7,871 nucleotides of DNA. It comes from Betaproteobacteria bacterium (GTDB lineage Bacteria; Pseudomonadota; Gammaproteobacteria; Burkholderiales; Burkholderiaceae_C). The notes beneath the pieces were generated by a model, which saw nothing but the letters and a program-made list of their open reading frames with translations, had not been told where the DNA came from and made no database searches. The position numbers and the translations under genes are program-made. The stretch is from assembly GCA_009923345.1 (NCBI GenBank), contig RFTR01000092.1, forward strand, positions 1 through 7,871. Direction: 5' to 3'. Of the stretch, positions 6,108-7,871 are shown in pieces. Within the stretch, counting starts at the first letter, position 1; every line of letters starts with the position of its first letter.

Positions 6108-7232
6108 TTAACCGCGGTAATAACGCGTTGGATGAAAAGGCATAGGGCTGACAACCATGGGCACATCTTTGCCACGCACGTTGGCAAAGACGGTGTGACC
6201 TATGACCGCATCGGCAGGAGGCAAATAGGCCATGGCGATGGGTTGATCAACCGATGGTGCTAACAAACCGCTGGTCACCTCGCCAATGCGCTGACCACTG
6301 GCGTTGTGTATTTCCACATGCTCTCGCACTGGCACGCGTTCTTGCGCGATCAGGCCAACGCGTTGTTTGGTCAGTGTTTGAGGTGTATCGAGTTGCGCCA
6401 AAACCTTGTCAGCCCCTGGAAAACCGCCCGCGCGCGCGCCAGCAGTGCGACGCACTTTTTGAATCGCCCAATTCAGTCCGGCTTCTACAGGCGTGGTGGT
6501 TGTGTCAATGTCTTGTCCATACAAACACAAGCCCGCTTCTAAGCGCAAGGAGTTGCGCGCACCAAGGCCTATGCTTTGCACGGCAGAGTGTTCAAGCAAT
6601 GCGTTAGCAAGATCGGTCGCATGTGCATTGGAGACCGAGATCTCGAAGCCATCTTCACCGGTGTAACCACTGCGGGTGATGAATAGCGACACGCCTTGCC
6701 AGTCGAACGATTGGCCAGACATGAAGACCAGTTTTTCAACGCCTGGCACCAAGTGTGAGAGTGCATCGACCGCTTGCGGGCCTTGCAGCGCAAGCAGCGC
6801 CAAATCTGGCAAGGGGATAACTTCGCAGCGATTCCCAATACGCGCTTGTATGTGTGCAATGTCGGCCACTTTGCACGCACCATTGACGACTACAAAAATA
6901 TCGTCGCCGCGGTTCACAAACATCAAATCGTCCAAGATGCCGCCTTGGTCATTCAAAAGAAGTCCGTAGCGCTGTTTACCCACTGACAAGCCAACGACAT
7001 CGACGGGCATCAAACTCTCGAAGGCAGCCGCAGCATCAGGACCCACCAATCGCAACTGCCCCATGTGTGAGACATCAAACAGTCCAGCCGCATGGCGTGT
7101 GTGTTTGTGTTCTGCCATCAGCCCCAAGGGATATTGCACTGGCATGCTGTAGCCCGCAAAGGGGACCATGCGCGCGCCTAGAGAGACGTGTAAATCGTGA
7201 AGTGGTGTGTGTAGCAGGGCGGTATCAGACAA
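6108..7232 (-). CDS. gcvT: Glycine cleavage system T protein (aminomethyltransferase), probable TTG start
   Basis: GcvT transfers the methylene group from GcvH to tetrahydrofolate, releasing ammonia. With the TTG at 7232-7230 the protein is 374 residues, close to E. coli GcvT (364), and begins SDTALLHTPLHDLH, like relatives. Landmarks are GARMVPFAGYSMPVQYP (19-35), GLFDVSHMG (50-58), GGILDDL with the likely catalytic aspartate D101 (97-103), RSGYTGEDGFE, and a C-terminal MPFHPTRYYRG. GGAG (7243-7240) is 7 nt before the TTG. The frame stays open to an ATG at 7361, but that codon is inside aptamer II of the glycine riboswitch, so the 417-residue version is not credible. In-frame ATGs at 7265 and 7250 lack a good Shine-Dalgarno and lie in the leader hairpin region. 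It is the first gene of the operon. Confidence 0.95.
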   Translation of the reverse strand: MSDTALLHTPLHDLHVSLGARMVPFAGYSMPVQYPLGLMAEHKHTRHAAGLFDVSHMGQLRLVGPDAAAAFESLMPVDVVGLSVGKQRYGLLLNDQGGILDDLMFVNRGDDIFVVVNGACKVADIAHIQARIGNRCEVIPLPDLALLALQGPQAVDALSHLVPGVEKLVFMSGQSFDWQGVSLFITRSGYTGEDGFEISVSNAHATDLANALLEHSAVQSIGLGARNSLRLEAGLCLYGQDIDTTTTPVEAGLNWAIQKVRRTAGARAGGFPGADKVLAQLDTPQTLTKQRVGLIAQERVPVREHVEIHNASGQRIGEVTSGLLAPSVDQPIAMAYLPPADAVIGHTVFANVRGKDVPMVVSPMPFHPTRYYRG

Positions 7233-7233
7233 G

Positions 7234-7282
7234 CAGGGGCTCCAAAGCATGGCCACTTGCACCATGCAAGTGGCTGGAACCC
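7234..7282 (-). promoter_or_regulatory. Riboswitch expression platform sequestering the gcvT ribosome binding site
   Basis: On the minus strand GGGTTCCA (7282-7275) can pair over 8 bp, with one G-U, with TGGAGCCC (7244-7237), which contains the gcvT Shine-Dalgarno GGAG. Inside lies a perfect 10-bp stem, GCCACTTGCA/TGCAAGTGGC, with a 3-nt loop (7274-7252). The first three bases of the anti-Shine-Dalgarno strand (7282-7280) also belong to the 3' strand of aptamer II stem P1, so the two folds compete. No run of T follows, so translational control fits better than transcription termination. This is read from base pairing only. Confidence 0.55.
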
Positions 7283-7461
7283 TGTTGTCCGCTTTACCTG
7301 AGAGATTCAAAGCTGCAGATGCAGCGACTTGCCCCTTCGGTGGATGCGCTGGTGGCCGCATCTCTCTCCAACAGAATCAGTAGTGTCAGTCCATGTTGCC
7401 TGAGCGTTCGGCCTTCGGCGGTCTTGCTAGAAGAAATCTCTACGCGACTCTCTCCTGACAC
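7280..7461 (-). ncRNA. Tandem glycine riboswitch
   Basis: Two glycine aptamers lie in series on the minus strand, directly upstream of gcvT. Aptamer I has a perfect 7-bp P1, GTGTCAG (7461-7455) with CTGACAC (7389-7383), then GGAGAG, the CGCCGAAGG core (7420-7412) and CTCAGGCAA (7404-7396). After a short linker aptamer II has P1 TTCTGTTG (7376-7369) with CAACAGGG (7287-7280), GGAGAGA, the CACCGAAGGGG core (7342-7332) and CTCAGGTAAA (7302-7293). These are the diagnostic conserved parts of the glycine riboswitch. The class senses glycine and normally turns on glycine cleavage genes, matching this operon. Confidence 0.95.
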
Positions 7462-7467
7462 AAAAAA

Positions 7468-7473
7468 ATTCTA
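7468..7473 (-). promoter_or_regulatory. Candidate -10 box of the gcv operon promoter
   Basis: TAGAAT on the minus strand matches the sigma-70 -10 consensus in five of six positions. It is 6 bases before the first base of aptamer I stem P1, so transcription would begin almost exactly at the riboswitch. No good -35 box is seen at 16-18 bp spacing; TTGCAC at 7500-7495 is too far away for this -10. An activator may be needed, or the promoter may be misassigned. Confidence 0.4.
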
Positions 7474-7485
7474 ACCTAGCTCGTT

Positions 7486-7500
7486 TTGCACATCGTGCAA
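7486..7500. promoter_or_regulatory. TTGCAC-N3-GTGCAA dyad upstream of the gcv promoter
   Basis: A perfect 6-bp inverted repeat with a 3-bp centre lies about 13 bp upstream of the candidate -10 box, overlapping where a -35 element would be. Its symmetry and position would suit a dimeric regulator, but I cannot name one and it could be chance. Confidence 0.3.
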
Positions 7501-7507
7501 CGGTGGC

Positions 7508-7521
7508 AGTACCTTGGTACT
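7508..7521. repeat. AGTACC/GGTACT inverted repeat between the ETF-QO gene and the gcv leader
   Basis: A perfect 6-bp inverted repeat with a 2-bp centre lies 37 bp after the ETF-QO stop. It is a possible operator or weak terminator. As RNA it would form a 5-bp stem with a 4-nt loop and no T-run after it, so evidence for termination is poor. Confidence 0.3.
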
Positions 7522-7557
7522 CAGTTACACAGGGATATGTATCGTTTTGCGCGATGT

Positions 7558-7871
7558 CTACATGCCTGCGTAATTAGGCCCACCACCGCCTTCGGGCGTG
7601 ACCCACACAATGTTTTGCGTCGGGTCTTTGATATCGCAGGTCTTGCAGTGCACGCAGTTTTGCGCATTGATTTGCAAACGGTCGCTGTTGTCGTCGTTTT
7701 TCACATACTCATAGACACCCGCAGGGCAATAGCGGCTCTCAGGGCCAGCAAATTTCGCCAAATTGAGAGCCACGGGAACCGAAGCGTCTTTGAGCGTCAA
7801 ATGGGCAGGCTGGTTTTCTTCGTGGTTGGTGTTGCTGATAAACACGCTGCTCAATCGGTCGAAGGTCAATT
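7558..7871 (-). CDS. Electron transfer flavoprotein-ubiquinone oxidoreductase, C-terminal part (5' end outside window)
   Basis: ETF-QO is a membrane-associated FAD/[4Fe-4S] enzyme that passes electrons from electron transfer flavoprotein to ubiquinone, linking acyl-CoA and some amino acid dehydrogenases to respiration. The last 103 residues in the window include FDRLSSVFISNTNHEENQ, AHLTLKD, and the ferredoxin-like cluster with cysteines at positions 48, 72, 75 and 78 of the visible part (RYCPAG and NCVHCKTCDIKDP), then the typical ending WVTPEGGGGPNYAGM. The stop is TAG at 7560-7558. The frame runs off the right edge, so most of the protein (about 550 residues in the family) is missing. It points the same way as the gcv operon, but a promoter-like box and the riboswitch separate them, so they are probably independent units. 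Confidence 0.95.
   Translation of the reverse strand, partial: LTFDRLSSVFISNTNHEENQPAHLTLKDASVPVALNLAKFAGPESRYCPAGVYEYVKNDDNSDRLQINAQNCVHCKTCDIKDPTQNIVWVTPEGGGGPNYAGM

Noticed and set aside
7233..7361. N-terminal extension of GcvT from the ATG at 7361 (417-residue version)
   Set aside because: This stretch encodes aptamer II of the glycine riboswitch and the leader hairpin, has no homology to GcvT, and has no ribosome site.
7067..7474. 135-codon plus-strand open frame across the gcv leader
   Set aside because: It is antisense to gcvT and the riboswitch, low in complexity of evidence, and lacks any recognisable domain.
7462..7557. Rho-independent terminator after the ETF-QO gene
   Set aside because: The only clear hairpin (7508-7521) has a short stem and no T-run on the minus strand; the T-run at 7468-7462 follows no adequate stem.

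Overview
The window looks like chromosomal DNA of a betaproteobacterium, most likely Burkholderiales. The protein sequences (Nth, GcvT/GcvH/GcvP, ETF-ubiquinone oxidoreductase, DUF2783 plus VOC pair) read like Comamonadaceae-type homologues with moderate GC. This placement comes from remembered family sequences, not from a search.

Layout. On the plus strand at the left edge are the end of a DUF2783-type gene (1-180) and a VOC/glyoxalase-fold gene (201-734), which look co-transcribed. Convergent to them is nth, endonuclease III (1392-757, minus). nth is bracketed by four copies of a 25-bp palindromic repeat with a GGGGTCAGA core: one between the VOC and nth stop codons, and three in the 199-bp gap between nth and the next gene. 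Two of those three form a perfect 36-bp inverted repeat. A PLP-dependent aminotransferase (1592-2767, plus) follows, and its stop codon overlaps the stop of gcvP on the other strand.

The right half, all on the minus strand, is a glycine cleavage operon. From 5' to 3' it has a promoter-like -10 box, a tandem glycine riboswitch (7461-7280), gcvT (probably a TTG start at 7232), gcvH, and gcvP broken by a frameshift. The last part of an ETF-ubiquinone oxidoreductase gene (7871-7558) lies upstream at the right edge.

How it works together. GcvP decarboxylates glycine, GcvH carries the aminomethyl group on a lipoyl lysine, and GcvT passes the methylene to tetrahydrofolate. The riboswitch should turn the operon on when glycine is high. 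Pairing in the leader suggests control of gcvT translation, because a strand next to aptamer II can sequester the Shine-Dalgarno sequence.

The main surprises are three. gcvP carries a small out-of-frame deletion (about 23 nt) exactly between its two halves. The nearby aminotransferase seems to lack about 7 residues in frame. The repeat family around nth has invaded the leader of the aminotransferase gene. I found no prophage, CRISPR, defence system or clearly undescribed system.
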